Shown here: positions 45,261 through 54,070 of the stretch, piece by piece
How positions within the stretch are numbered: the stretch's first letter is position 1
Layout of the letters: each line of letters starts with the position of its first letter
Source of the DNA: Candidatus Methylobacter oryzae
GTDB lineage: Bacteria > Pseudomonadota > Gammaproteobacteria > Methylococcales > Methylomonadaceae
Assembly (NCBI RefSeq): GCF_003994235.2
Contig: NZ_RYFG02000115.1
Location: forward strand, 1-64,000
DNA: 64,000 bases
Direction: 5' to 3'
Program-made: the position numbers and the translations under genes
The notes under the pieces: model-generated
Databases searched by the model: none
What the model was told of the DNA's origin: nothing
What the model saw: only the letters and a program-made list of their open reading frames with translations

Positions 45261-45314
45261 TTATACCCAGAGGGCATAAGTTTCGTTTGAGCAGACGAGC
45301 TGCTCAACTCAGCT
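45261..45314. repeat. REP-like two-hairpin repeat, copy 1
   Basis: A 54-nt unit with two adjacent palindromes. The first is TTATACCC-AGA-GGGCATAA (one internal mismatch). The second is TTGAGCAG-ACGAG-CTGCTCAA with an 8-bp perfect stem. It occupies the fliI-fliJ gap. A copy with 48 of 54 identical bases lies at 57691-57744, with both stems preserved. Confidence 0.75.
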
Positions 45315-45327
45315 TTAAAGGATAGAA

Positions 45328-45786
45328 GTGAAAAAATCACAGCGTATTAAAACAATTGTAGAAATTAAAGCCGTTCAAGAGAAAAGCGCGTTGGAAGTGC
45401 TAGGTGCGGCCCAGAGGAAGCTTCAGAGCATGCAGGAGCAAATCGAGGGACTAAAAAAGTACCGTAAGGAATACCAGCAGAGATTTGATCAGTTGGGGAT
45501 TAAAGGAGTTAATGTCGCGCAACTTCTGGAATTTAGATCGTTTATCGATAAACTGGATAAGGCAATAATGGGACAGGAGCAAGTGCTGCGATCGATTGAG
45601 GCAGAAGTAACGGCTAAAAGAAAGGTATGGGAGGAATTGCATCATAAAACCCAAAGCTTGCAGAAAGTTTGTGATTCGGCGCTGGTGGTAGAAATGAAGC
45701 AAGAGGCTAAGCGGGAGCAGCAAGAGCAGGATGAGCGGGCGTCGAGGATAGGTCGAGGTAACTCAAGTGGCACGGGAAATGCTTGA
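45328..45786 (+). CDS. fliJ: Flagellar export chaperone FliJ
   Basis: A 152-residue, almost entirely helical and highly charged protein with extended coiled-coil character, as expected of FliJ. FliJ inserts into the FliI hexamer and helps export. The GTG start has an AAGGA site at 45318-45322. Sequence conservation in this family is low, so the call rests on coiled-coil composition, length and its place between fliI and fliK. Confidence 0.8.
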   Translation: MKKSQRIKTIVEIKAVQEKSALEVLGAAQRKLQSMQEQIEGLKKYRKEYQQRFDQLGIKGVNVAQLLEFRSFIDKLDKAIMGQEQVLRSIEAEVTAKRKVWEELHHKTQSLQKVCDSALVVEMKQEAKREQQEQDERASRIGRGNSSGTGNA

Positions 45787-45815
45787 TATTAAGTGGAATC
45801 TCGGGAGGATTGGTT

Positions 45816-47552
45816 ATGATCATTGAAAATGCAAATTTATCATCTTTGGCACCCAGCAGCGTTACAGTTGAAAACGCATCTACGCCTTTAGCGGACGGCA
45901 GTGTTGTTTCCGATGGTTTCTCGGGAGCATTGGTAGCTCAGATTGAGTTATTAGGTAATATAAAAGCTGGAGATTCGTTGCCATCGCAAGCGCAAATACA
46001 GGATACTGCCTCGCTTTCCAGTGTTGCCGTCTTGCCGGACGCTAAAGCGGATACGCAAGATTTTGCCGCTTTATTAGGCAATGGTTTGCCGCTTTCATAT
46101 AAAACAAAAGACGATGTTGATCATGAGGCTGCTTTGGCTGCGGTGACCGACACATTAAAATATATTTCTACAGGCGCTACTGCTGTAGAAAAAACTGCAG
46201 TGGTTGAGCAAAACGTGAAGAATGTTATGGCGATGATTGTTCCTGCTGAGCAAGATGTAGCCAATGTGGTTTCAGCGCCTGTTCCTGTTCGGCAAAACAT
46301 GACGAATACTGTTGTGGTAGCTGTTCCTGCGCCTGTACCGCAAAGCCCGACAAATTCAGATACAGTGACTGTTTCAGTTCAGAAAAATATAGCAAATTCG
46401 AGCACTTCGTCTGCTTCGAATGAGCAAAATGTCGAGAATTTGATAGTAGTGGCTGCTCCGGCTAAGCAGAGTATGGCAAGTGTAGTTTCGGCCGAGCAAA
46501 ATAAGAAGAGTGTAAATATCGCCACTGCTCAGATCAAGCAAGATACGGTAGAAGCAGTGGTCTTGGGTGCTGATCAAAGCACGAAAGATATTGTAATGGA
46601 TGACATGGCCCAATCGGACTCTGAGCAGGCAAATGATGGGGGCGGTAAGATGCGGAATGAAGAGGATGCACAGCCTGCAACGGTTAAGAGCAATAGCGAG
46701 TCTGAAGGGGTGGGGGCTACTATTACTCTCCCTCCTGTCATACAGGCTGAACAAGTTGCAGCAGTCAATAATTTGACGCCTGCCGCTGTGGTTTCTGATG
46801 GCGCAACTAAAACAGACGGGATATTGCCTTCTTTTGCAAAGCCATTAGCAGGTGATGGCGGTTCAAATCAGTCAACTAAAATTCTTGGTGAAAGCCTGCA
46901 AGGTGGAACGCTTTTCAGTCGGATGTCGGCTCAGGATAAACAAGAGTTTAATTTAAATTATTTTCAGAATTCAGGGCAAACTGAAAAGGCCGGACAAGTT
47001 GATCGGCAGGCTTTCGGTCTGGATGGGGAAAAGGCTTTGCCTAGGGTTGGGGCGGACATGCTTCAGCCTACTAGAGTGAGTGACAATAAAACAGATGTTC
47101 CGGCAATGACTAAGCCGCTATCGCATCCGGAATGGAACAAGGATTTAGGCGAAAGGATTGTATGGATGACTAATAAGGCAATACCTTCAGCAGAAATTAG
47201 GTTGAATCCGCAACATCTCGGTCCAATATCGGTCCGCGTTGATGTGACTGACGACCAAGCAACAGTTGCATTTACAGCGCAGCATGCGGCTGTCAGGGAA
47301 ACGCTTGAGGCATCTATTCCTAAGTTACGTGAAATGATGGGAACCCAGCAACTTAATCTGGCGGATGTAAGCATTTCACAAGGTTCTGCTTCAGATCATG
47401 GTCGTTCGCAGTCGCAAAATTTCGCGCAGACAGCTGACGGTCAAGGGCAGGGTAGAGAGGCTGTTGTCGCTGATGGGATTGATGATGTGGAGCAAGAAAT
47501 TGTAAATGGACGAGCTGTAGTTAGTAAGGGAGTGTTGAGTATTTATGCGTAA
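45816..47552 (+). CDS. fliK: Flagellar hook-length control protein FliK
   Basis: A 578-residue protein. The ATG at 45816 is chosen because GGGAGG lies 7 nt upstream; a TTG frame start at 45783 would overlap fliJ. The N-terminal two thirds are low-complexity and act as the molecular ruler. Residues about 125-265 contain degenerate repeats built around VP-x-x-Q-x-x-x-N and EQNVxNV. The C-terminal Flg_hook domain (about 440-535) has the conserved AEIRLNPQHLGPISVRV. It controls hook length and the export specificity switch. It is last gene of the fliE operon in this window. Confidence 0.88.
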   Translation: MIIENANLSSLAPSSVTVENASTPLADGSVVSDGFSGALVAQIELLGNIKAGDSLPSQAQIQDTASLSSVAVLPDAKADTQDFAALLGNGLPLSYKTKDDVDHEAALAAVTDTLKYISTGATAVEKTAVVEQNVKNVMAMIVPAEQDVANVVSAPVPVRQNMTNTVVVAVPAPVPQSPTNSDTVTVSVQKNIANSSTSSASNEQNVENLIVVAAPAKQSMASVVSAEQNKKSVNIATAQIKQDTVEAVVLGADQSTKDIVMDDMAQSDSEQANDGGGKMRNEEDAQPATVKSNSESEGVGATITLPPVIQAEQVAAVNNLTPAAVVSDGATKTDGILPSFAKPLAGDGGSNQSTKILGESLQGGTLFSRMSAQDKQEFNLNYFQNSGQTEKAGQVDRQAFGLDGEKALPRVGADMLQPTRVSDNKTDVPAMTKPLSHPEWNKDLGERIVWMTNKAIPSAEIRLNPQHLGPISVRVDVTDDQATVAFTAQHAAVRETLEASIPKLREMMGTQQLNLADVSISQGSASDHGRSQSQNFAQTADGQGQGREAVVADGIDDVEQEIVNGRAVVSKGVLSIYA

Positions 47553-47646
47553 GTTTCTTGAGCGGTTCGCGTTTTAACATCTACTGAGATATGAAAACAC
47601 TTCTTGGGTTCGACGCTCATGATGTATTTGCTTTCAAATTCCATGC

Positions 47647-47675
47647 TTTCCAATGGCTGAAAAAACATCTATAAT
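47647..47675 (+). promoter_or_regulatory. Sigma-70 promoter of the rpsF operon
   Basis: TTTCCA (47647-47652) and a perfect TATAAT (47670-47675) are separated by 17 nt, placing transcription start near 47682 and leaving a leader of about 80 nt before rpsF. Confidence 0.65.
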
Positions 47676-47686
47676 GAGCGGTTCTT

Positions 47687-47703
47687 AGGAGCAATCCGCT
47701 CCT
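47687..47703 (+). promoter_or_regulatory. Candidate S6:S18 autoregulatory leader hairpin
   Basis: AGGAGC-AATCC-GCTCCT forms a 6-bp stem near the 5' end of the predicted rpsF mRNA, and a GAGCGG/CCGCTC pairing (47676-47701) could compete with it. A CCG triplet sits at the loop/stem edge. Known rpsF leaders are bound by the S6:S18 complex through a CCG-containing loop. Assignment here is by position and resemblance only. Confidence 0.4.
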
Positions 47704-47763
47704 CCTTGCTTTACCATTTTATTAAAATCTAAGGTGGAAGGCTTAACCCAAAAGGAAAAAATC

Positions 47764-48219
47764 ATGCGACATTATGAAATTGTCTTTTTAGTCCATCCTG
47801 ATCAGAGCTCTCAGGTTCCTGCGATGATTGAGCGTTATAAATCAACCATCGAAGCAGCATCAGGTAAAATCCACCGCTTGGAAGACTGGGGACGTAGACA
47901 CCTAGCTTATCCTATTAATAAAATTCATAAAGCGCATTACGTGCTGATGAATGTTGAGTGCGATCAAGCAACTTTGTCAGAGTTGGAAAGCGGCTTTCGT
48001 TTTAATGATGCCATTTTGCGTAGTATGACCTTATTGCAAAAATCGGCTATTACCGAACCATCTATCATTGCAACATCAACAGCTGAAGAAAATAAGGCCG
48101 CTGAATCAAGAGCTAAAGACGCAGCAGCTAAAGCGGCGGCTACAGCCGACAGCGATGACGAAATTGATTTGGATGATATTGACGAAGATTTTGATGCTGA
48201 AGCACTCGCTTCTGAATAA
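47764..48219 (+). CDS. rpsF: Small ribosomal subunit protein S6
   Basis: A 151-residue bS6 with the standard start [15 protein letters not shown]. The ATG at 47764 follows an AAGGA site; an in-frame GTG 30 nt upstream is discarded. The C-terminal tail is long and very acidic ([18 protein letters not shown], positions about 128-145), longer than the E. coli tail that is polyglutamylated by RimK. It is first in the rpsF-rpsR-DUF2232-rplI operon. Confidence 0.96.
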   Translation: MRHYEIVFLVHPDQSSQVPAMIERYKSTIEAASGKIHRLEDWGRRHLAYPINKIHKAHYVLMNVECDQATLSELESGFRFNDAILRSMTLLQKSAITEPSIIATSTAEENKAAESRAKDAAAKAAATADSDDEIDLDDIDEDFDAEALASE

Positions 48220-48251
48220 AACTTTTAACACTTGGATTTACGGGAACTATT

Positions 48252-48479
48252 ATGGCACGTAACATTAGACGCAAGAAATTCTGCCGCTTCAGTGCAGAAG
48301 GTGGAACAGAGATTGATTATAAGGATCTGGACTTATTAAGTGATTACATCACTGAAACCGGAAAAATTGTTCCTAGCCGTATTACAGGAACAAGCGCTAA
48401 ATATCAAAGACAATTAGGCGTTGCAATAAAACGAGCTCGTTTTATTGCGCTGCTGCCTTTCTGTGACGCTCATAAATAA
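48252..48479 (+). CDS. rpsR: Small ribosomal subunit protein S18
   Basis: A 75-residue bS18 with conserved RRKKFCRF and the [17 protein letters not shown] segment. It pairs with S6 on the 30S platform. It lies 32 nt after rpsF with its own ribosome site and 17 nt before the DUF2232 gene. Confidence 0.97.
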   Translation: MARNIRRKKFCRFSAEGGTEIDYKDLDLLSDYITETGKIVPSRITGTSAKYQRQLGVAIKRARFIALLPFCDAHK

Positions 48480-48496
48480 TAAGTTGGACGATTTCA

Positions 48497-49378
48497 GTGG
48501 GCTTTCTGGCTGAGTACATTATGCGGGGAAGAATGCAAGCCATGCTGGTGGCTTCCACTCTTGCCTTGGTATCTCTGGTTATGCCTCCTGTTAGTATAGT
48601 AAGTTCAGCCTCTGTTGCTCTTGTCACTTTAAGGCGAGGAGCTGTTGAGGGATTAATCGTTTTAACATGTTCAACCGCGATAGCAGTTGTATTAGGCTTT
48701 TTTCTATTAGGCAATTATCAGTTTGTATTGCTTTACGGAATGGTATTGTGGATTCCGGTATGGTTAATTTCAATCATATTAAGAGAGGGGCGGTATTTAT
48801 CCCTGGCGATTGAAGTTGCGGTATTGCTTGGTGTTCTGGGGGTTATTGGCTGTTATCTCTATAACGCCGAGATGGCAACAATATGGAAAGGCGTTCTTTC
48901 ACAAATGGTGCCGCCAAATGCTCCAGTTGAAGATATTCAACATACCTTGGACGTGCTTTCCCATTACATGACCGGAATAGTTGCCGCGGCATCAGTATTC
49001 GGTCTGCTGTTCGGGCTGTTTCTGGGGCGTTGGTGGCAAGCCTTGCTCTATAACCCAGGCGGGTTCAGGCAAGAGTTTTTGTCATTGAATACGCATCCGA
49101 GATTGGCAATAGGCAGTATTGTTGTGGTGGGTATTGCATCATTAAGTTCCGGTGCAATCTCTGAGGTCTCGTGGAATATCACTATCTTGCTATTTGTGTT
49201 GTACACATTTATAGGGACGGCAGTATTGCATACTTTGTTCGCATCGATGAAGATGGGGCGATATGCCGTGCCGATGTTCTATATAACCTTGTTTTTGATA
49301 CCCCATGCCATGCTGCCTGTTGCCTTAGTTGGGCTAAGCGATACGTGGATGAACTTGCGAAACAAAATTTCGAATTAA
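48497..49378 (+). CDS. DUF2232 multi-pass membrane protein
   Basis: A 293-residue hydrophobic protein with about eight predicted membrane helices, starting with GTG. Proteins of this DUF2232 type commonly sit between rpsR and rplI in gammaproteobacteria and some other bacteria. The biochemical function is unknown to me. Operon position and hydrophobic profile are the evidence. Confidence 0.8.
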   Translation: MGFLAEYIMRGRMQAMLVASTLALVSLVMPPVSIVSSASVALVTLRRGAVEGLIVLTCSTAIAVVLGFFLLGNYQFVLLYGMVLWIPVWLISIILREGRYLSLAIEVAVLLGVLGVIGCYLYNAEMATIWKGVLSQMVPPNAPVEDIQHTLDVLSHYMTGIVAAASVFGLLFGLFLGRWWQALLYNPGGFRQEFLSLNTHPRLAIGSIVVVGIASLSSGAISEVSWNITILLFVLYTFIGTAVLHTLFASMKMGRYAVPMFYITLFLIPHAMLPVALVGLSDTWMNLRNKISN

Positions 49379-49437
49379 CAAATGCCTTAATGGCGCAAAA
49401 AATAGCCGGATAAAATCCGATAATGAGGTAATAAAAG

Positions 49438-49887
49438 ATGGAAGTTATTCTTCTTGAAAAGATAGCAAATTTGGGTAACCTGGGTGATAAAGTTACCATT
49501 AAGGCAGGTTATGGCAGAAACTATCTTATCCCGTACGGTAAAGCGGTTGCTGCAACAGCTACCAAAATTGCTGAATTCGAAGCGCGCCGCGCAGAGCTTG
49601 AGAAAGCGGCAGCTGAAAAACTAAGCGCAGCTCAGGCGCGTGAAAGTGCATTGAGTAAGCTTCAGGTTGTTATTACGCATAAAGCCGGCGATGAAGGTAA
49701 GTTGTTTGGTTCAGTCGGTACACAGACGATCGCTGATGCAATTACCGAAGCAGGTGTTGCCGTTGAAAAGCATGAGATTCGTTTGCCTCAGGGGGTTATT
49801 CGTCAAATCGGTGAATACCAGATTGATGTTGTGTGTCATACCGATGTCGTTGTAAAAATGCCTATTAAGATTGCTGGTGAAGCATAA
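49438..49887 (+). CDS. rplI: Large ribosomal subunit protein L9
   Basis: A 149-residue bL9. The N-terminal rRNA-binding domain has [19 protein letters not shown] and the GYGRNYLIP signature. A long connecting helix (about 40-75) is followed by the C-terminal domain. Length matches E. coli L9. It closes the rpsF operon. Confidence 0.97.
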   Translation: MEVILLEKIANLGNLGDKVTIKAGYGRNYLIPYGKAVAATATKIAEFEARRAELEKAAAEKLSAAQARESALSKLQVVITHKAGDEGKLFGSVGTQTIADAITEAGVAVEKHEIRLPQGVIRQIGEYQIDVVCHTDVVVKMPIKIAGEA

Positions 49888-49967
49888 TTACTAAAGGTAT
49901 AAGGTGAAAAGGTAAAAGGTTGTATGGGGTAAGTAAAATCACCCTTACAACTTTGAGCCTTTTAACT

Positions 49968-51227
49968 ATGCGAGTTATTTACTCCTGTTTTTTTTATCTG
50001 TTAATTCCCTTCATAATGGTTCGCCTGATTTGGCGAAGCCTTAAAGCGCCGGCCTATCGGAACAGATGGGGCGAGCGATTCGCACTTTATAGCAAGAAGT
50101 TTCCCCAGAGTGTTATTTGGTTTCATGCGGTTTCGGTTGGTGAGGTCGAGGCCTTACTCCCGCTGGTTAAGCAAATACAACATCAGTATCCTCGTATACC
50201 GCTATTAATCACAACTACAACGCCAACTGGATCCGCTCGGGTTAGAGTTGTGATGCAGGAAAGTGTGGAGCATGTCTACTTGCCGTACGATCTGCCGGGG
50301 GCAATTCATCGATTCATGCAGTGTTTCAAGCCGAAAATGGCCGTTATTATGGAGACTGAAATTTGGCCTAATCTTTTCGCTCATTGTAGTCACGATGACA
50401 TTCCTTTGTACATTATCAATGCCCGCTTATCGGAAAAGTCGGCAAGTGGTTATCGGAAAATCCCTGCTCTTATTTCTCCGGCTTTAGCTTGCGTTAAAGT
50501 TATTGCTGCGCAAACGCAGGATGATGCCCGCCGCTTTATTGCCATTGGAGCGAGAGAGGAAACGGTTAAAACGCTAGGCAATATAAAGTTTGATGTTGAA
50601 GTTGCAGAGGAAATTATTGATCGGGGCTTGCAGTTAAAGGCTGAATTATTTAATGGGCGCTTTGTTTGGCTGATCGCTAGCACTCACAAAGATGAAGAGG
50701 CAATATTTCTGGATATTTATAAAGAAATAAAACAGGAAATTCCTGAGTTATTGCTGGTTATCGTGCCAAGGCATCCTGAACGGTTTAGTGAAGTAAAAAA
50801 ACTGTGTGAGCAAAAACAATTAGCTGTGGTAATGCGTACGGCTAAAGATAGCTGTCGTCAGTATGTTGATGTTTATTTGGCCGATACTATGGGAGAGTTA
50901 AAGATGCTCTATGCGGCCTCTGATCTGGCGTTTGTTGGCGGTAGTATGGTACCCGTTGGTGGGCATAATATTCTTGAGGCGGCTGCAGTTGGGGCTCCGG
51001 TTCTATTTGGCCCTTATATGACGAACTTCAAAGAAATAGCTGAAGGAGCGCTGCGGCAGGGGGCGGCAATTCAATGTCAGAATAAAAGTGAAATAATTGA
51101 TGCTATTAATGTTCTGTATGCAGATTCCATGTTTAGGCGATCGCTGGCTGAAAAGGGTAAGGCATTCATTCGGCAAAACCAAGGTGCGATCGCCAGAGTT
51201 TTGGGTTTGCTTAGCCAGGATATTTGA
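49968..51227 (+). CDS. waaA: 3-deoxy-D-manno-octulosonic acid (Kdo) transferase
   Basis: A 419-residue GT30 glycosyltransferase that adds Kdo to lipid IVA at the inner-membrane cytoplasmic face. An N-terminal membrane anchor (about 4-22) is followed by KAPAYRNRWGERF, the catalytic-region motif HAVSVGEVEA near 47 and a C-terminal nucleotide-sugar site GGSMVPVGGHNILEAA near 325. The ATG at 49968 matches family starts; an upstream TTG would add 16 unlikely residues. It is a separate gene 80 nt after rplI. Confidence 0.92.
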   Translation: MRVIYSCFFYLLIPFIMVRLIWRSLKAPAYRNRWGERFALYSKKFPQSVIWFHAVSVGEVEALLPLVKQIQHQYPRIPLLITTTTPTGSARVRVVMQESVEHVYLPYDLPGAIHRFMQCFKPKMAVIMETEIWPNLFAHCSHDDIPLYIINARLSEKSASGYRKIPALISPALACVKVIAAQTQDDARRFIAIGAREETVKTLGNIKFDVEVAEEIIDRGLQLKAELFNGRFVWLIASTHKDEEAIFLDIYKEIKQEIPELLLVIVPRHPERFSEVKKLCEQKQLAVVMRTAKDSCRQYVDVYLADTMGELKMLYAASDLAFVGGSMVPVGGHNILEAAAVGAPVLFGPYMTNFKEIAEGALRQGAAIQCQNKSEIIDAINVLYADSMFRRSLAEKGKAFIRQNQGAIARVLGLLSQDI

Positions 51228-51330
51228 TTTCAATTTTATTTATCCTTCATGTTGAGTTGTCATGCTGGATTTTGATTGCTCAATTACTTTTGATAATTTC
51301 GCAGAAAATTAATATCAAACAAATAACTGT

Positions 51331-52092
51331 TCATTGGTAATGAAAGTCTATTTGATTAATAAGATACTGCAATGCTGTATCAAGCCGGTATGAGGCTTGT
51401 TTTATTTCGCAGCCAATACGGTTTATTTGTTTTGAGCGGGTGGGAATGGTTATGTTGTTGACGATTTTCAGTTGGGCTAAGAACGCACTTTTATCGGGCA
51501 AGACAATATTGCAGTCTGTATGTAGCTCTCCGATAACAATGGAATGCTGATTTTCGGGTTGATGAGAATAGGATAAGCCCGTCACGCTAATATCAATTAC
51601 GCTAAAGCATTCGTTTCGGTTTTTATATTGAATTATCACGGGGCTGCTGATGGGAATTTTTACCCGGCGAGCATCTCTTTTCTGTACCCATTCGATGCTC
51701 TGGGGAATGGGTATCTTGAGGTTAAACGTGCCGTCAATATCATGGCCGGTAAATTCATTTAATATAAAATTAACGGCAATGCCTTCAAAGTTAGCAGAAG
51801 CTACTAGTCTGTTTTGCGAGAGTAGATCTTTATTAAATCGTTCGTTTTGAAATCCACCTAAGTAAATATGATTGCCTTCAATGAAGGTAATTGTTGTCAG
51901 CAAAGTGCTTGTTACGAGTTTTCCAGGGGCTTTAACCGATAGCAAGGTATTTTTGTTGAACAGGAGGTTTAGTTTTTTTCTGATTTCACTTTGATTGGTA
52001 ATGGTGTAGTTATTATAAGTTTCGCTTATGATTGCAGGTTCGGTAGCATAGCTGTGATGCGATTCAGCATGATTTAATTGGTTTGTCAGCAT
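51331..52092 (-). CDS. YcgR-like flagellar brake protein (PilZ)
   Basis: A 253-residue protein with an N-terminal YcgR-type (PilZN) domain (about 30-130) and a C-terminal PilZ domain (about 140-250) with KRDARR (RxxxR) and DISVTG (D-x-S-x-x-G), both intact for c-di-GMP binding. The ATG at 52092 is preferred because GGAGAGG lies just upstream; a start 15 nt earlier is possible. It probably slows flagellar rotation when c-di-GMP rises. It is a lone minus-strand gene. Confidence 0.8.
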   Translation of the reverse strand: MLTNQLNHAESHHSYATEPAIISETYNNYTITNQSEIRKKLNLLFNKNTLLSVKAPGKLVTSTLLTTITFIEGNHIYLGGFQNERFNKDLLSQNRLVASANFEGIAVNFILNEFTGHDIDGTFNLKIPIPQSIEWVQKRDARRVKIPISSPVIIQYKNRNECFSVIDISVTGLSYSHQPENQHSIVIGELHTDCNIVLPDKSAFLAQLKIVNNITIPTRSKQINRIGCEIKQASYRLDTALQYLINQIDFHYQ

Positions 52093-52583
52093 TGTCCTCT
52101 CCGCCATATATTTGACAAAAATGTACTAATAGCCGATTAAGCAATAATTCGGCCATAAATGGATTTTATATCCTTTCATGTTCTTACTCGCTTTGTGGCC
52201 TATCCTGATTTGGCGAGGCTCATTTTGTGATCTGAGTCGCTACTGGATATGTTTTGCACCAATAAAGACGATAAAAGATATGTTTTTTATGTATGCAGTA
52301 TTAATACAACTTCATGTCAGTCCTATTAATATTGACTGCTTTTTGGGATTGATGAGACTGATTAGCAATTATCGCAAACAGTAATATCTTAAATTTTGTT
52401 GGTGATTGGTCGCTTGTTAATGTTGATTGCTTTCTTTATGCGATAAGTATGCTTTTTTGTATTATGAATATTTTTGAGGTTAAGTTTTTGTTATTGTGCA
52501 GATAAAGCTTCTATTTCAAAAGAGCTTCAACGCTTTTTTATAAATTTTTACTATGGCTGTCTACATTGAAGGGATGTTGCATT
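52093..52583. other. AT-rich intergenic region, no confident gene
   Basis: About 490 nt of AT-rich sequence between the divergent ycgR-like gene and fchA. A GCCGA/TCGGC inverted repeat lies near 52132-52155. A 68-codon plus-strand frame (52178-52384) has no recognisable features. Promoters for both genes must be here, but I cannot place them securely. Confidence 0.4.
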
Positions 52584-53213
52584 ATGAATGAAATAAAAGA
52601 TAAATCAGTTCAGGCTTTTATTGATGAACTGGCTAGTAAGGCGCCTACGCCAGGTGGTGGTAGTGCGGCAGCAGTAATGGGGGCGCAAGCTGCTGCTCTA
52701 ATTAGTATGGTTTGCAATTTGACCATAGGTAAGCCTAAGTACGCCGAAGTGGAAGTTGAAATGCAATCATTATTAAAAAAATCAGAGGAACTGCGCGAGG
52801 CTTTGACGGGAATGATAAAGGCCGATGTCGAAGTCTTTGATCGCTTGATGGGGACATATGGCTTGCCAAAAGATTCTGATAAAGAAAAAAGTGTGCGTAG
52901 CGAAGCAATTCAGTCAGCATTAAAAGAGGCAACGATAGTTCCTTTGATGTGCGCAAGCGCTTGTGCGGAAGCTATTGCATTAAGCAGAATTGCCGCGGAG
53001 AAGGGCAATGTTGGAGTAATAAGTGATGCAGGCGTTGCGGTAATGGCCGCTTACGGGGCATTAAAAAGTGCTGCGTTAAATGTTTATATCAACGCAGGAG
53101 GGCTTAAAGACAGAGCTTTTGCCGATGCGAAATTGGCGGAGTTGGAAGCGCTTTTAAATGGCGCCGATACCGCTGCGGAAGAAGTTTATCAAATTGTTAA
53201 AGCTAGACTCTAA
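52584..53213 (+). CDS. fchA: Methenyl-tetrahydrofolate cyclohydrolase (FTCD_C family)
   Basis: A 209-residue helical protein of the formiminotransferase-cyclodeaminase C-terminal family, with the hallmark PTPGGGSAAA near residue 27. As a stand-alone protein it matches FchA of methylotrophs, which hydrolyses 5,10-methenyl-H4F to 10-formyl-H4F in C1 transfer; a cyclodeaminase activity is the alternative. The ATG at 52584 follows GAAGGGA. It is monocistronic here, with no mtdA neighbour. Confidence 0.82.
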   Translation: MNEIKDKSVQAFIDELASKAPTPGGGSAAAVMGAQAAALISMVCNLTIGKPKYAEVEVEMQSLLKKSEELREALTGMIKADVEVFDRLMGTYGLPKDSDKEKSVRSEAIQSALKEATIVPLMCASACAEAIALSRIAAEKGNVGVISDAGVAVMAAYGALKSAALNVYINAGGLKDRAFADAKLAELEALLNGADTAAEEVYQIVKARL

Positions 53214-53320
53214 TTTATTTAAGTTATTGATTTTTAAGTTTTTATTGTAATTTGTTTGCAGCTGGGTAATTAAAAGTGTTTTAATCACTACAATTATTTC
53301 GATAAAAATAAAAAAAGATA

Positions 53321-53349
53321 TTGACGATGCAGGGAAGAGTCGTTATCAT
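53321..53349 (+). promoter_or_regulatory. Sigma-70 promoter of the tRNA operon
   Basis: TTGACG (53321-53326) and TATCAT (53344-53349) are separated by exactly 17 nt, 55 nt before the first tRNA. An A-rich stretch just upstream could serve as an UP element. Confidence 0.78.
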
Positions 53350-53403
53350 AGGCAGCTCTTAGAGAGTGGTTAGGAAGTTTGACAAGCCATTAAAAAGAAA
53401 TGT

Positions 53404-53480
53404 CGGGGTATAGCGCAGTTTGGTAGCGCGCCTGCTTTGGGAGCAGGATGTCGGGAGTTCGAATCTCTCTACCCCGACCA
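53404..53480 (+). tRNA. tRNA-Pro (TGG)
   Basis: A 77-nt cloverleaf with an encoded CCA. The acceptor stem is CGGGGTA/TACCCCG. The anticodon stem is CCTGC/GCAGG with loop TTTGGGA, anticodon TGG. The T arm contains TTCGAAT. First of three tRNA genes in a row. Confidence 0.96.
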
Positions 53481-53485
53481 ATTTA

Positions 53486-53562
53486 GCGCTTGTAGCTCAA
53501 CCGGATAGAGCACCGGCCTTCTAAGCCGGGGGTCGCAGGTTCGAGTCCTGCCAAGCGCGCCA
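53486..53562 (+). tRNA. tRNA-Arg (TCT)
   Basis: A 77-nt cloverleaf with encoded CCA. The acceptor stem is GCGCTTG/CAAGCGC. The anticodon stem is CCGGC/GCCGG with loop CTTCTAA, anticodon TCT. The T arm contains TTCGAGT. It lies 5 nt after tRNA-Pro. Confidence 0.96.
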
Positions 53563-53584
53563 TTCGTAGAATATGCCATATTAT

Positions 53585-53661
53585 GGTGAGCGTAGCTCAG
53601 TCGGTAGAGTCCCGGATTGTGATTCCGGTTGTCGTGGGTTCGAGCCCCATCGTTCACCCCA
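53585..53661 (+). tRNA. tRNA-His (GTG)
   Basis: A 77-nt gene including the extra G at position -1 opposite C73, and CCA. The acceptor stem is GTGAGCG/CGTTCAC with a G-T pair. The anticodon loop TTGTGAT gives GTG. Its 3' end lies 73 nt from an integrase remnant, so it may have been the attachment site of a lost element. Confidence 0.96.
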
Positions 53662-53734
53662 ATAAATTCAATAGCCTGCGTAACGTTTAAAACATTTGTT
53701 TTACAGGTTACTGACAAAGCTACTGACAAATACA

Positions 53735-54070
53735 TCATTTTCCTGCCGGTTTCACGGTATCTAATTTCACGTCGTATATTTTCAGCATCGACGCATTTCT
53801 GTGTCCTGATGCTTTCAGTTTGTCGCCTTCAGAGTCGCTAACGCCCTTTCTTTTCAGATCGTGGAACGTGAATGGGACGAAATTGATTCTCTGCTCCTCG
53901 GCCGCTTTTTTGGTTGCCGTGCCGATTCTGCCCATCGCTGTTTTTAGGCTCTCGACTTGGATTTTGTCGCCAGTCCGTTCTGAGATAATGATATATCTCA
54001 TTTCTGGCTTGATGGGGTGTCGCCCGTTACCTGCCTTTAAGCAGTCATTTTGCGGATTCCATAAGTATAT
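53735..54070 (-). pseudogene. Truncated tyrosine recombinase (phage-type integrase) remnant
   Basis: The open frame encodes only the C-terminal portion of a tyrosine integrase. FTFHDLKRKGVSD carries the H-x-x-K/R box, ASGHRN the second His, and KIYDVK the tyrosine nucleophile, in correct order and spacing. An annotated start at 54001 gives 88 residues. The frame stays open to 54070, adding integrase-like sequence before a stop, while the N-terminal DNA-binding half and the first catalytic Arg are missing. It ends near the 3' end of tRNA-His and points toward it, a typical integrase/tRNA arrangement. It is probably the relic of an integrated element. Confidence 0.75.

Noticed and set aside
52178-52384. 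68-codon plus-strand frame upstream of fchA
   Set aside because: It is hydrophobic but with composition typical of AT-rich noncoding DNA and no start signal.
53469-53738. 89-codon frame across tRNA-Arg and tRNA-His
   Set aside because: It overlaps two intact tRNA genes on the opposite strand; the translated tRNA pattern is a known artefact.
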